Source: Rubritepida flocculans DSM 14296
GTDB taxonomy: Bacteria > Pseudomonadota > Alphaproteobacteria > Acetobacterales > Acetobacteraceae
Length of the DNA: 64,000 nt
Reading direction: 5' to 3'
Assembly: GCF_000425365.1 (NCBI RefSeq)
Contig: NZ_AUDH01000005.1
Location: 124,001-188,000, forward strand
In this document: positions 1 to 7,275 of the stretch, piece after piece
Numbering within the stretch: position 1 is the stretch's first letter
Layout of the letters: the number at the start of each line of letters is the position of its first letter
The notes under the pieces: generated by a model
Databases searched by the model: none
What the model saw: only the letters and a program-made list of their open reading frames with translations
Told to the model about the DNA's origin: nothing
Translations under genes and position numbers: made by a program

Positions 1-1
1 C

Positions 2-736
2 GTGCCGGGGCTGCATGACGGCTGGGGCGCCTGCGACCCCTCCCACCCGCGCAACCGCAGGTTGCGCACCTCGGCGCTGATCGAAAGCCCCGCCGGCACG
101 CGGCTGCTGGTGGATGCGGGCCCGGATGTGCGCGAACAGCTCCTGGCCGCCGGCACGGCCGAGATCCATGGGCTGTTCATCACCCACGCCCATGCCGACC
201 ACATCGCGGGGCTGGACGACATGCGCGCGGTGAACCGCGCCACGGGCCGGGCGCTGCCGCTCTTCGCCGACGCGCCGACGCTGGCCGAGCTGCGCCGGCG
301 CTTCGACTACTGCTTCCTGCCGCCCACGCGCGGCTTCTACCGCCCGGCCTTCGAGGTGCATGAACTCGCCCCCGGCGATGCGCTGACGCTGCCGGGCCTC
401 ACGGGCCGCGTCTTCGCGCAGGACCACCGGGTGATGCGCAGCCTGGGGCTGCGGATCGGCGGCTTCGCCTACAGCACCGATGTGGCGGCGTTCCCGCCGG
501 AGAGCGAGCCCTTCCTCGCGGGGCTCGACACCTGGGTGGTGGGCTGTTTCCAGCCCGGCCCGCACCCGGTCCACGCCGATCTCGCCACGGTGCTCGCCTG
601 GCGCGACCGCTATCGCCCGCGGCGCATGGTCCTGACGCATATGGGCAACCAGCTCGACGAGGCGCGGCTGCGCGCATCGCTGCCCGAGGGGGTGGAGCCC
701 GGCTTCGACGGGATGGAGCTGGAAGCGGCGGGCTGA
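2..736 (+). CDS. MBL-fold metal-dependent hydrolase (PhnP-like phosphodiesterase), 5'-truncated
   Basis: Cytosolic metallo-beta-lactamase-fold hydrolase of the PhnP / cyclic-phosphodiesterase type. The metal-binding signature THAHADHIAGLDD is near residue 60, and a late histidine in LTHMGNQ completes the ligand set. The reading frame is open to the left edge and the first visible residues (VPGLHDGWGACD) match the part of this family that normally follows an N-terminal GxGGSxG strand, so about ten residues and the true start lie outside the window. In many alphaproteobacteria it sits next to tatD; here mazG follows downstream after an AT-rich spacer. The substrate cannot be deduced from sequence; phosphoribosyl cyclic phosphate is only one possibility. 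Confidence 0.85.
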   Translation: MPGLHDGWGACDPSHPRNRRLRTSALIESPAGTRLLVDAGPDVREQLLAAGTAEIHGLFITHAHADHIAGLDDMRAVNRATGRALPLFADAPTLAELRRRFDYCFLPPTRGFYRPAFEVHELAPGDALTLPGLTGRVFAQDHRVMRSLGLRIGGFAYSTDVAAFPPESEPFLAGLDTWVVGCFQPGPHPVHADLATVLAWRDRYRPRRMVLTHMGNQLDEARLRASLPEGVEPGFDGMELEAAG

Positions 737-765
737 TTTATCCCCGGGTTATCCCCAGACGCAGA

Positions 766-793
766 TTTTTCCATAATATTGATTATGCGACTT
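766..793. other. candidate dif site (XerC/XerD chromosome-dimer resolution site)
   Basis: On the minus strand this 28-bp stretch reads as an 11-bp left arm ending CGCATAA, a 6-bp centre TCAATA and an 11-bp right arm starting TTATG. Compared by eye with the E. coli dif sequence as I remember it, 19 of 28 positions agree, including all of CGCATAAT and ATATTATG around the crossover region. It contains the inverted repeat CATAAT-N4-ATTATG and sits in a short AT-rich island between two GC-rich genes. A promoter or an operator for mazG is the alternative reading. Confidence 0.5.
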
Positions 794-837
794 TCAACCC
801 TGTGGACAGCCCGCCGCCCCCGCGCCACACCCCGCCC

Positions 838-1644
838 ATGACCGAAGCGCCCCCCGACCCCGCCGCCGCCACCCTCGCCCTGCTCGCCGTCATGGCCCGG
901 CTGCGCGACCCCGCGGCCGGCTGCCCCTGGGACGTGGCGCAGGATTTCGCCACCATCGCGCCCTACACGGTCGAGGAAGCCCATGAGGTGGCCGACGCCA
1001 TCCGTCGCGGCCCCGACCCCGCGGAGCTGCGCGAGGAGCTGGGCGATCTTCTGCTCCAGGTCGCCTACCACGCCCGCATGGCCGAGGAGCGCGGCTGGTT
1101 CGGCTTCGCCGAGGTGGCCCAGGCCATCGCGGCCAAGATGATCCGCCGCCACCCCCATGTCTTCGGCGCGGCCGAGATCGCCTCGGCCGAGGCGCAGAGC
1201 GAGGCCTGGGAGGCCATGAAGGCCGCCGAGCGCGCCGCCCGGGCCGAGACGGGCGCGCTGGCCGGGGTGGCGGCGCATCTGCCCGCCCTCACCCGCGCCG
1301 TGAAGCTCACGAAGCGCGCCGCGCGCGTCGGCTTCGACTGGCCCGACGCCGCGGCCGTGCTCGACAAGCTCACCGAGGAGGCCGAGGAGCTGCGGCGCGA
1401 GCTGCCCGGCGCGGACCGCGCCCGCCTGGCCGATGAGCTTGGGGATCTGCTCTTCGTGGTCGCCAACCTGGCCCGCAAGCTCGACCTCGACCCCGAGGCC
1501 GCGCTCGCCGGCGCGAACGCGAAGTTCGAACGCCGCTTCCGCGCGGTGGAAACCGCCCTGGCCGCCCAGGGCAAGGCCCCGCAGGACGCGACGCTGGAGG
1601 AGATGGAGGCCGCCTGGCAGGCGGCCAAGGCGCAGGGGCTGTAG
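838..1644 (+). CDS. mazG: nucleoside triphosphate pyrophosphohydrolase MazG
   Basis: Hydrolyses (d)NTPs to NMP and pyrophosphate, limiting damaged or excess nucleotides in the cytosol. Two MazG domains are visible in 268 residues, the usual length of full-size MazG. The first has YTVEEAHEVADAI followed by ELREELGDLLLQV (about residues 40-75). The second has LTEEAEELRREL followed by DELGDLLFVVAN (about 175-210); these carry the acidic metal ligands. The ATG at 838 is preferred because family similarity begins just after it; an in-frame GTG at 802 would add twelve Pro-rich residues and overlap the AT-rich island. It is followed after 4 bp by a convergent NUDIX gene. Confidence 0.92.
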   Translation: MTEAPPDPAAATLALLAVMARLRDPAAGCPWDVAQDFATIAPYTVEEAHEVADAIRRGPDPAELREELGDLLLQVAYHARMAEERGWFGFAEVAQAIAAKMIRRHPHVFGAAEIASAEAQSEAWEAMKAAERAARAETGALAGVAAHLPALTRAVKLTKRAARVGFDWPDAAAVLDKLTEEAEELRRELPGADRARLADELGDLLFVVANLARKLDLDPEAALAGANAKFERRFRAVETALAAQGKAPQDATLEEMEAAWQAAKAQGL

Positions 1645-1648
1645 CCCC

Positions 1649-2389
1649 CTACCCCTTCTGGCCGGGCCAGCGCCCGCCCATGGCCGGGCGGTCCTTGGCG
1701 GGAAACAGGCTGCCCCCATAGCCCGCCGCCTCGGGGATGCGCAGCATCACATTGCCCTCGGCATCGGGGATCGGCTCGGGGCAGACCGTCACGATAGGAT
1801 TTCGTTCCGCCTCCGCCATGGCCTCGGCCACGCTGCCGTGGCGGGCGAGCCGCAGCAGGTTCAGCCGGGTGGCGAAGACCAGCGTCCTCAGCCCCGCCTC
1901 GGCCTCCGCCACGGCCTGGGCGGGAGGCAGGAAGATCGCCTCGGTGGCCTCGCGCCCGTCATGCACGGGTTCCTGCCCTTCCGGGGCGCGGGCGAGGAAG
2001 AAATGCGTATCGAACCGCTTGGGGCTGTGCGCGGGGGTGATCCAGTGGGCGAAGCGCACCAGCGCCCCGGCGTCGGGCGCGAGGCCGCGCGCGGCGAGGT
2101 GCTGGGCGAAGGCCCCCTCCCCCGCCGCGCGGCCGGGGCGGGCCAGCAGCAGCCCGCATTCCTCCCAGGCCTCGCGCAGCGCGGCGATCCGGAAGGCGCC
2201 CAGCGGGTCGGAGGGGTCGGCCAGGGCGTGGTCCTCGGGGTCCACGCGCCCGCCGGGGAAGACCAGGGCGCCGGAGGCGAAATCCACCTCCCGCGCGCGC
2301 GCCACCATCAGCACCTCGAGCCCACCCGGCCCGTCGCGCAGCAGCAGCAGGGTGGCGGCGGGGCGGGGGGTGGCGGGCGGTGCGCTCAT
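1649..2389 (-). CDS. NUDIX hydrolase (NUDT19-like, long-insert Nudix box)
   Basis: A 246-residue NUDIX pyrophosphohydrolase. The Nudix box is split: GGRVDPED is followed by an insert of about 17 residues and then RIAALREAWEECG, which holds the catalytic REAWEE core. This spaced arrangement is typical of the RNUDT19/NUDT19-like group, some of whose members cleave CoA esters; the substrate here is unknown. No signal peptide, so cytosolic. It converges on mazG and its start is 57 bp from the 3' end of the neighbouring Bug receptor gene on the same strand. Confidence 0.88.
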   Translation of the reverse strand: MSAPPATPRPAATLLLLRDGPGGLEVLMVARAREVDFASGALVFPGGRVDPEDHALADPSDPLGAFRIAALREAWEECGLLLARPGRAAGEGAFAQHLAARGLAPDAGALVRFAHWITPAHSPKRFDTHFFLARAPEGQEPVHDGREATEAIFLPPAQAVAEAEAGLRTLVFATRLNLLRLARHGSVAEAMAEAERNPIVTVCPEPIPDAEGNVMLRIPEAAGYGGSLFPAKDRPAMGGRWPGQKG

Positions 2390-2446
2390 GGCCGGCAGTG
2401 AAGCGCGGCGCGCGCGCCTTGCCCACCCCCGCCCGCGCCCTGCGCA

Positions 2447-3424
2447 TCAGTCGGCGCGGATGTTGCCCTCGCGGATGATGGGGGCCCAGGTGTCGAACTC
2501 GCGGCGGAGATGCGCGGCGAAATCCGCCGGGCTGCCGCCCACCACCCGCCCCGCCTGGGTCTCGAAGATGCGCTGCTGCACCTCGGGCAGGGCGATGATG
2601 CGCGCGAACACCTCGTTGATGCGCTGCACCAGCCCGGGCTCCATGCCCGCGGGCGCGACGATGCCGTGCCAGACCGCCACGTCGAAGCCGGGCAGCACCG
2701 TATCGATGGTCGGCACGCCGGGAAGAAGCGGCGTGCCCCCCGCCGTGCCCACCGCCACCGCCCGCGCCCGCCCGTCGCGGATCATCGCCAGCGCCGAGGA
2801 GACGGTGGGGAAGCCGAACTGCACATCGGCACGCACCAGCGCCGTCACCATCTCCGCGCCCGAGCGGTAGGACACATGCGTCATGCGGATGCCCGCGCGG
2901 CGCAGGAACAGCTCCATGAACAGGTGCGAGCCGTTGCCGTTGCCGGCCGAGGAGAAGACGAAGCCGTCGGGCCGCGCCCGGGCGGCGGCGATGATCTCCG
3001 GCAGGGTCTGCTCGCGCACGGCGGGGTGGGCGATCAGCACCGCCGGCAGGCGGACGAGGTGGATGACGGGGGTGAAGGCCGTCATCGGGTCATAAGGCAG
3101 GTTCGGGTTCAACTCCTTGCCGATCACGTTCGCGCCGATGTCGGCCATCATCAGCGTCAGCCCGTCCGGGCGCTGCTGCGCGGCGAAGGCGCCGGCGATG
3201 GTGCCGCCCGCGCCGGGGCGGTTCTCCACCACCAGCGCATGGCCGTTGGCGAACTCGGCGAAGCGGGCGGCGACGGTGCGCGAGAGCGTGTCGATCGCGC
3301 CCCCCGCCCCGAAGGGCACCACCAGGCGGATGGGCCGGTCGGGCCAGGCGGGCTGGGCGAGCGCCGGGGCGGCGAGCAGAGGCAGAGAGGCGGCGAGCGC
3401 CTGGCGGCGCGAGAGCAGGGGCAT
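2447..3424 (-). CDS. Bug/TTT-family periplasmic solute-binding receptor
   Basis: Tripartite tricarboxylate transporter substrate-binding protein (325 residues) acting in the periplasm. It opens with a Tat/Sec-like leader (SRRQALAASLPLLAAPALA) followed by WPDRPIRLVVPFGAGGAIDT, the hallmark of the Bug family (about residues 25-45). NRPGAGGTIAGAFAAQQRPDG and the C-terminal APAGMEPGLVQRIN block are also standard. The ATG at 3424 is chosen because it starts the leader and is preceded by GGAGGAG at good spacing. No membrane TctA/TctB genes are nearby, which is usual for orphan Bug receptors. The ligand is unknown. Confidence 0.9.
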   Translation of the reverse strand: MPLLSRRQALAASLPLLAAPALAQPAWPDRPIRLVVPFGAGGAIDTLSRTVAARFAEFANGHALVVENRPGAGGTIAGAFAAQQRPDGLTLMMADIGANVIGKELNPNLPYDPMTAFTPVIHLVRLPAVLIAHPAVREQTLPEIIAAARARPDGFVFSSAGNGNGSHLFMELFLRRAGIRMTHVSYRSGAEMVTALVRADVQFGFPTVSSALAMIRDGRARAVAVGTAGGTPLLPGVPTIDTVLPGFDVAVWHGIVAPAGMEPGLVQRINEVFARIIALPEVQQRIFETQAGRVVGGSPADFAAHLRREFDTWAPIIREGNIRAD

Positions 3425-3497
3425 GGGCGTCTCCTCCGGGTGCGGCGAAGGGATGCACGGCGCGGCGGCCTTGTCCACCGCAGGGACGGCCCATCCC

Positions 3498-3525
3498 TTC
3501 CCGCGCCGCGCCCCGCGCCTATACT
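3498..3525 (+). promoter_or_regulatory. promoter upstream of the DUF1028 gene
   Basis: A TATACT hexamer (3520-3525) stands out in GC-rich surroundings, with TTCCCG 16 bp upstream. It lies 24 bp before the first ATG (3549) and fits a housekeeping sigma-70 promoter; the -35 element is weak. Confidence 0.5.
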
Positions 3526-3548
3526 GCAGGTTCCAGGGAGATTGCCGC

Positions 3549-3566
3549 ATGACGTGGTCGCCATGA
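3549..3566 (+). other. five-codon leader ORF created by a 14-bp tandem duplication
   Basis: The 14-mer ATGACGTGGTCGCC (3549-3562) is followed at once by a near-identical copy (3563-3576). The first copy has the well-spaced GGGAG ribosome-binding site (3536-3540), yet it reads MTWSP and stops at TGA 3564-3566. That stop overlaps the ATG (3563) of the second copy, which opens the real DUF1028 gene. The main gene therefore appears to depend on reinitiation after a five-codon leader. Confidence 0.6.
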
Positions 3567-4282
3567 CGTGGTCGCTGATCGTCCACGACCCGCAGACGCA
3601 GGGTTTCGGCCTCGCCATCACCACCTGCAACCTGGCGGTGGGCGCCTCCTGCCCCTTCCTGCGGCGGGGGGTGGGCGCGGTCTCCACCCAGTCCATCACC
3701 AACCGCTATCTCGGCCCGGCGGTGCTCGACGGCATGGCGCGCGGCCTGCACCCCGCCGCCGCCATCGAGGGGGCGCTGGCCGGCGATGAGGGCAAGGGGC
3801 TGCGCCAGGTGCATGCGGTGGACGTGCATGGCCGCTCCGCCGTCTGGACCGGGGCGAACTGCGTGCCCTGGGCGGGCGGCATCACCGGCCAGGGCTGGTC
3901 GGTGGCGGGCAACATGCTGGCGAGCGAGGCGGTGGTGGCCGACACCATGGCCGCCTTCCTCGCGCGCGACGAACTCCCCCTGCCCGAGCGGCTGCTCGCC
4001 GCGCTCGAGGCCGGCGAGGCCGCGGGCGGCGACCGGCGCGGCCGCCAATCCGCCGCGCTCTACATCATCACCACCGAGGATTTCCCGGACCTCGACCTGC
4101 GCGTGGACGACCACCGCGAGCCGCTGAAGGAGCTCGCGCGGCTGCTGCGGCTGTGGCGCGTGCAGCGCGAGCCCGGGCTGAGGGACGCCCCGCGCCGGGC
4201 CAACCCCTCGGGCAATTTCGACATGGAGGCGATGGAGGAGGCCTGGCGCCGCCAGGGCCTTTCGCTGCGCTTCCCGCGCTGA
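3563..4282 (+). CDS. DUF1028 domain-containing protein (predicted Ntn-hydrolase-like)
   Basis: A 239-residue DUF1028 protein, a family predicted to have an Ntn-hydrolase-like fold and often found with amino-acid or peptide catabolism genes; the reaction is not established. The N-terminal block MTWSLIVHDPQTQGFGLAI and the glycine-rich GGITGQGWSVAGNML (about residues 105-120) are the family's conserved parts. Length matches the short, single-domain version without the C-terminal peptidoglycan-binding extension. No signal peptide. The start region is duplicated (3549-3576); the in-frame start is the second ATG, 22 bp from the ribosome-binding site, so translation is probably coupled to the preceding mini-ORF. 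Confidence 0.85.
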   Translation: MTWSLIVHDPQTQGFGLAITTCNLAVGASCPFLRRGVGAVSTQSITNRYLGPAVLDGMARGLHPAAAIEGALAGDEGKGLRQVHAVDVHGRSAVWTGANCVPWAGGITGQGWSVAGNMLASEAVVADTMAAFLARDELPLPERLLAALEAGEAAGGDRRGRQSAALYIITTEDFPDLDLRVDDHREPLKELARLLRLWRVQREPGLRDAPRRANPSGNFDMEAMEEAWRRQGLSLRFPR

Positions 4283-4283
4283 G

Positions 4284-4301
4284 GGGGGGCGAGAGCCCCC
4301 C
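4284..4301. terminator. GC-rich hairpin between convergent DUF1028 and metE genes
   Basis: GGGGGGC-GAGA-GCCCCCC forms a perfect seven-pair stem with a GNRA-type tetraloop directly after the DUF1028 stop and before the metE stop. It could end transcription from both sides; there is no T-tract. Confidence 0.45.
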
Positions 4302-4313
4302 CACCCTTCCCCG

Positions 4314-6629
4314 TCAGGCCAGCTCGGCCCGCAATCTCCGCGCTGCGGCGACGAGGTTGGCCATGGCGGGCTTCACCTCGGCCCAGCGGCGGGTCTTGCA
4401 GCCGCAATCGGGGTTCACCCAGAGCCGCTCGGCCGGGATGCGGTTCGTCGCCCGGCGCAGCAGGCCCGCCATCTCCTCCGCGGTGGGCACGCGAGGGCTG
4501 TGGATGTCCCACACGCCGGGGCCGATCTCGTTGGGGTAGTCGAAGTCGAGGAAGGCCTGCAGCAGCTCCATGTCGCTGCGCGCCGTCTCGATCGAGATCA
4601 CGTCGGCGTCCATCGCCGCGATGCTCTCGATGATGTCGTTGAACTCCGAGTAGCACATGTGGGTGTGGATCTGCGTCTCGTCGCGCACGCCCGAGGCGGC
4701 GAGGCGGAAGCAGGCCACCGCCCAGCGCAGGTAGTCGGCGCGGTCGGCCGCGCGCAGCGGCAGGCCTTCGCGGAAGGCGGGCTCGTCGATCTGGATGATC
4801 GGGATGCCCGCCGCCTCGAGGTCCAGCACCTCGTCGCGGATGGCGAGCGCGATCTGCCGGCAGATCCTCTCGCGCGGGATGTCGGTGCGCGCGAAGGACC
4901 ATTGCAGCATGGTCACGGGGCCGGTGAGCATCCCCTTCATCGGCCGGTCGGTGAGCGACTGCGCGTAGGCCGACCAGCGCACGGTCATCGGCGCGGGGCG
5001 GGAGACGTCGGCCCAGATGATCGGGGGCGCGACGCAGCGGCTGCCATAGCTCTGCACCCAGCCATGCTTCGTGAAGGCGAAGCCGGCGAGCCGCTCGCCG
5101 AAATACTTCACCATGTCGTTGCGCTCGAACTCGCCATGGACGGGCACGTCCACGCCGATCTCCTCCTGCCAGCGCACGGCCTCGGCGGTGAGGCGCTCGA
5201 GCTCCGCCTCATAGGCGGCCGGTTCGATCTCCCCGCGCGCGAGGCGGGCGCGCAGCGCCCGCACCTCCGCCGTCTGCGGCCAGGAGCCGATGGCGGTGAC
5301 GGGCAGGCGGGGCAGCCCGAGGCGTGCGGCCTGCGCCCGGGCGCGCTCGGGATAGGGGCTGCGGCGGCGCTCCATCTCGGGCGTGATGGCGGCGATCCGC
5401 GCCGCGACGGCCGGGTCGTGCAGCCGGGCGTCGGCGCGGGCCTCGGCCAGGGCGCGGTCGCTCTCCTCCAGCGCGGCGGCGATGGCGCCCTCCCCTTCGT
5501 CGAGACCGCGCGCGAGCAGGGCCACCTCGCGCAGCTTCTCGCGCGCGAAGGCGAGGCGGCGCTTCAGCGCGGGGTCGAGCCCCGTCTCCTGGGCGAGGCT
5601 GAGGGGCACGTGCAGCAGCGAGCAGGAGGGGGCGATCATCAGCCGCCGCCCGAAACCCGCCGCCTCCGCCCGGCGGGCGAGGGCGAGCGCGGCGCGCAGA
5701 TCGGTGCGCCAGACATTGCGCCCGTCCACCAGCCCCAGGGAGAGCCAGCGGCCCCTGGGCAGCGCGGCGAGCGCCGCGTCGAGCTGGCCGGGGGCGCGCA
5801 CGAGATCGAGATGCAGCCCCGCCACGGGCAGGCTGGCGGCGAGCGGAAGATTTTCTTCAAGCCCGCCGAAATAGGTGGCGAGCATCAGATCGAGCCCCGG
5901 GGCGGCGGCGGCGAGGTTCTGATAGGCCTGCAGATAGGCCGCCTCCGCCCCCGGGGGCAGATCGGCGGCAAGGCAGGGCTCGTCCATCTGCACCCAGGCC
6001 GCGCCGGCCTCGGCCAGGATGCGCAGCGCCTCGGCATAGGCGGGCAGCAGCAGGGGAAGCAGATCGAGCGGCCGCCCCCCATCCTCGCGCTTGGCGAGCA
6101 GCAGCAGCGAGACGGGGCCGAGCAGCACGGGCCGGGTGCGCTGGCCATGCGCGAGCCCCTCGCGGAAGGCGCGCGCCCAGCGATGGTCGAGCAGCCGCGG
6201 ACGCATGGCGGCCGACAGGCGCGGGACGAGATAGTGGTAGTTCGTGTCGAACCACTTGGTCATCTCGAGCGCCACGGCGCCGGGCGGCACGCCGGCGGCG
6301 CGCTCGGCCTCGCCGCCGCGCGCCCCGCGCGCCAGGGCGAAGAGCGTGGCGAGCGAGGCCGGCCCCTCGCCCGACCAGCCATAGCCCTCGGGGATCAGGC
6401 CGAAGGCGCAGGCGGTTTCGAGCACATGGTCGTACAGGGCGAAATCGCCGGAGGGGATGTGGCTCACGCCGGCGGCGAGCTGGTCGGCGCGGGCGGCGGC
6501 GCGCAGGCCCGCGGCGGCGGCGAGCAGCCCGGCCTCGCTGCTGCGCCCCTCCCAGAAGGCTTCGAGGGCGGTCTTGAGCTCCCGACGCGGGCCGATGCGC
6601 GGGTAGCCGAGATTGGCGGCGATGGTCAT
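4314..6629 (-). CDS. metE: cobalamin-independent methionine synthase (5-methyltetrahydropteroyltriglutamate-homocysteine methyltransferase)
   Basis: Transfers the methyl group of 5-methyl-H4PteGlu(n) to homocysteine, the last step of methionine synthesis, without B12. The 771-residue protein has the usual MetE layout: an N-terminal barrel beginning LGYPRIGPRRELK and a C-terminal catalytic barrel containing VPVHGEFERNDMVKYF. The zinc ligands appear as HTHMCYSEF and CGCKTR near the C-terminus. The ATG at 6629 starts the conserved N-terminus. A cobalamin riboswitch lies immediately upstream, so the gene should be shut off when B12 is plentiful, which implies a B12-dependent MetH elsewhere in the genome. 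Confidence 0.97.
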   Translation of the reverse strand: MTIAANLGYPRIGPRRELKTALEAFWEGRSSEAGLLAAAAGLRAAARADQLAAGVSHIPSGDFALYDHVLETACAFGLIPEGYGWSGEGPASLATLFALARGARGGEAERAAGVPPGAVALEMTKWFDTNYHYLVPRLSAAMRPRLLDHRWARAFREGLAHGQRTRPVLLGPVSLLLLAKREDGGRPLDLLPLLLPAYAEALRILAEAGAAWVQMDEPCLAADLPPGAEAAYLQAYQNLAAAAPGLDLMLATYFGGLEENLPLAASLPVAGLHLDLVRAPGQLDAALAALPRGRWLSLGLVDGRNVWRTDLRAALALARRAEAAGFGRRLMIAPSCSLLHVPLSLAQETGLDPALKRRLAFAREKLREVALLARGLDEGEGAIAAALEESDRALAEARADARLHDPAVAARIAAITPEMERRRSPYPERARAQAARLGLPRLPVTAIGSWPQTAEVRALRARLARGEIEPAAYEAELERLTAEAVRWQEEIGVDVPVHGEFERNDMVKYFGERLAGFAFTKHGWVQSYGSRCVAPPIIWADVSRPAPMTVRWSAYAQSLTDRPMKGMLTGPVTMLQWSFARTDIPRERICRQIALAIRDEVLDLEAAGIPIIQIDEPAFREGLPLRAADRADYLRWAVACFRLAASGVRDETQIHTHMCYSEFNDIIESIAAMDADVISIETARSDMELLQAFLDFDYPNEIGPGVWDIHSPRVPTAEEMAGLLRRATNRIPAERLWVNPDCGCKTRRWAEVKPAMANLVAAARRLRAELA

Positions 6630-6719
6630 CGCAGAGGTCTCCGTCGCCCGGTGCACCCAGCCCGGCCGTGAGGGTGGCGCGCCCCCTTCCCTTCCGCGGA
6701 AGAGGCGGGGTGTGCGGCG

Positions 6720-6912
6720 ACGGCAGGTCTCCTGGCTTGCGGGCGCGGGGCTGACGCCCCCTCGCCGCCGGTCCCGCCTTCCCGCTCGCGCAGTGGCGCC
6801 CCGACATCGGGGCCGGACCGGCGACTTCCCGCCGACAGTTGCTGGGGCAGCGGCCGACTTGGGGTGCGCCCCCGCACGGCCTTCCCTTTTCACCCGCTCG
6901 CGCGGGACCGAC
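6720..6912 (-). promoter_or_regulatory. cobalamin (AdoCbl) riboswitch controlling metE
   Basis: Read on the minus strand, the segment contains in order GGTGAAAAGGGAAG, GCTGCCCCAGCAACTG and AAGCCAGGAGACCTGCC, the three signature blocks of the cobalamin riboswitch, separated by GC-rich stems. The last block is the B12-box region (6721-6740). It sits about 90 nt upstream of the metE start. The gap between holds a 12-bp palindrome (CTTCCGCGGAAG, 6691-6702) and a GGGGGCG-rich strand that could form the expression platform by sequestering the leader or ending transcription. Confidence 0.93.
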
Positions 6913-6915
6913 GCG

Positions 6916-6935
6916 CCATAAACATATCTTTATGG
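6916..6935. promoter_or_regulatory. CCATAAA-N6-TTTATGG palindrome upstream of the metE riboswitch
   Basis: A perfect 7-bp inverted repeat with a 6-bp centre (CATATC) in an AT-rich stretch just upstream of where the riboswitch transcript should begin. It resembles the ATATAAAGATATC-type palindromes I recall for ArsR-family methionine-cycle regulators (SahR) in alphaproteobacteria. It may be an operator overlapping the metE promoter. It also lies in the ubiK 3' flank, so it is not that gene's promoter. Confidence 0.5.
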
Positions 6936-6961
6936 GGCAGCGCCGGCAAGCGGCGCGTTGG

Positions 6962-7228
6962 TTACCCCTCCGGGGCGGATTTCAGGGCCGCGATCTGCGC
7001 CTCCAGCGCGGCGACGCGCGCCTCCAGCGCCTCGGCCTGTTCGCGCGCGCGCCGGGCCACCTCCATGGCGGCGTCGAGATCGGCCGCGCGGGCGAGCTCG
7101 AGGCGGCGCACCATGGCCTCGGCCTGGGCGCGGGCCATGGCCTCCATCTCGGCGCGCAGCCCCGAGAGCAGGGAGAAGGCGCCCCCCGCCACTCCGGCGA
7201 GGTCGTCGAGGCGCTGGCGTGCGGACAT
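6962..7228 (-). CDS. ubiK: UbiK-family ubiquinone biosynthesis accessory factor (BMFP domain)
   Basis: An 88-residue, almost entirely helical protein of the UbiK/BMFP family. Family members bind UbiJ and help organise the ubiquinone-biosynthesis complex at the membrane; older literature calls the domain membrane-fusogenic. The N-terminus (SARQRLDDLAGVAGGAFSLL) is the conserved helix, and the C-terminal half (EALEARVAALEAQIAALKS) is a clear coiled coil with heptad leucines and alanines. Length matches the family. It is divergent from hldD with 47 bp between the starts. Confidence 0.85.
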   Translation of the reverse strand: MSARQRLDDLAGVAGGAFSLLSGLRAEMEAMARAQAEAMVRRLELARAADLDAAMEVARRAREQAEALEARVAALEAQIAALKSAPEG

Positions 7229-7240
7229 GGCGGGCTCCCG

Positions 7241-7268
7241 TTGATCGTCTGGCGCGGGGGTTCTAACC
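7241..7268 (+). promoter_or_regulatory. putative hldD promoter
   Basis: TTGATC (7241-7246) and CTAACC (7263-7268) are 16 bp apart and end 7 bp before the hldD ATG, so the transcript would be almost leaderless. The same spacing recurs before several other genes in the window. Confidence 0.4.
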
Positions 7269-7275
7269 CGGGGCC

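Noticed and set aside
2510-3562. Upstream extension of the DUF1028 frame by about 350 codons over the antisense of the Bug receptor.
   Set aside because: The extension is Arg/His/Gly-rich without motifs; similarity to DUF1028 starts exactly at the ATG at 3563.
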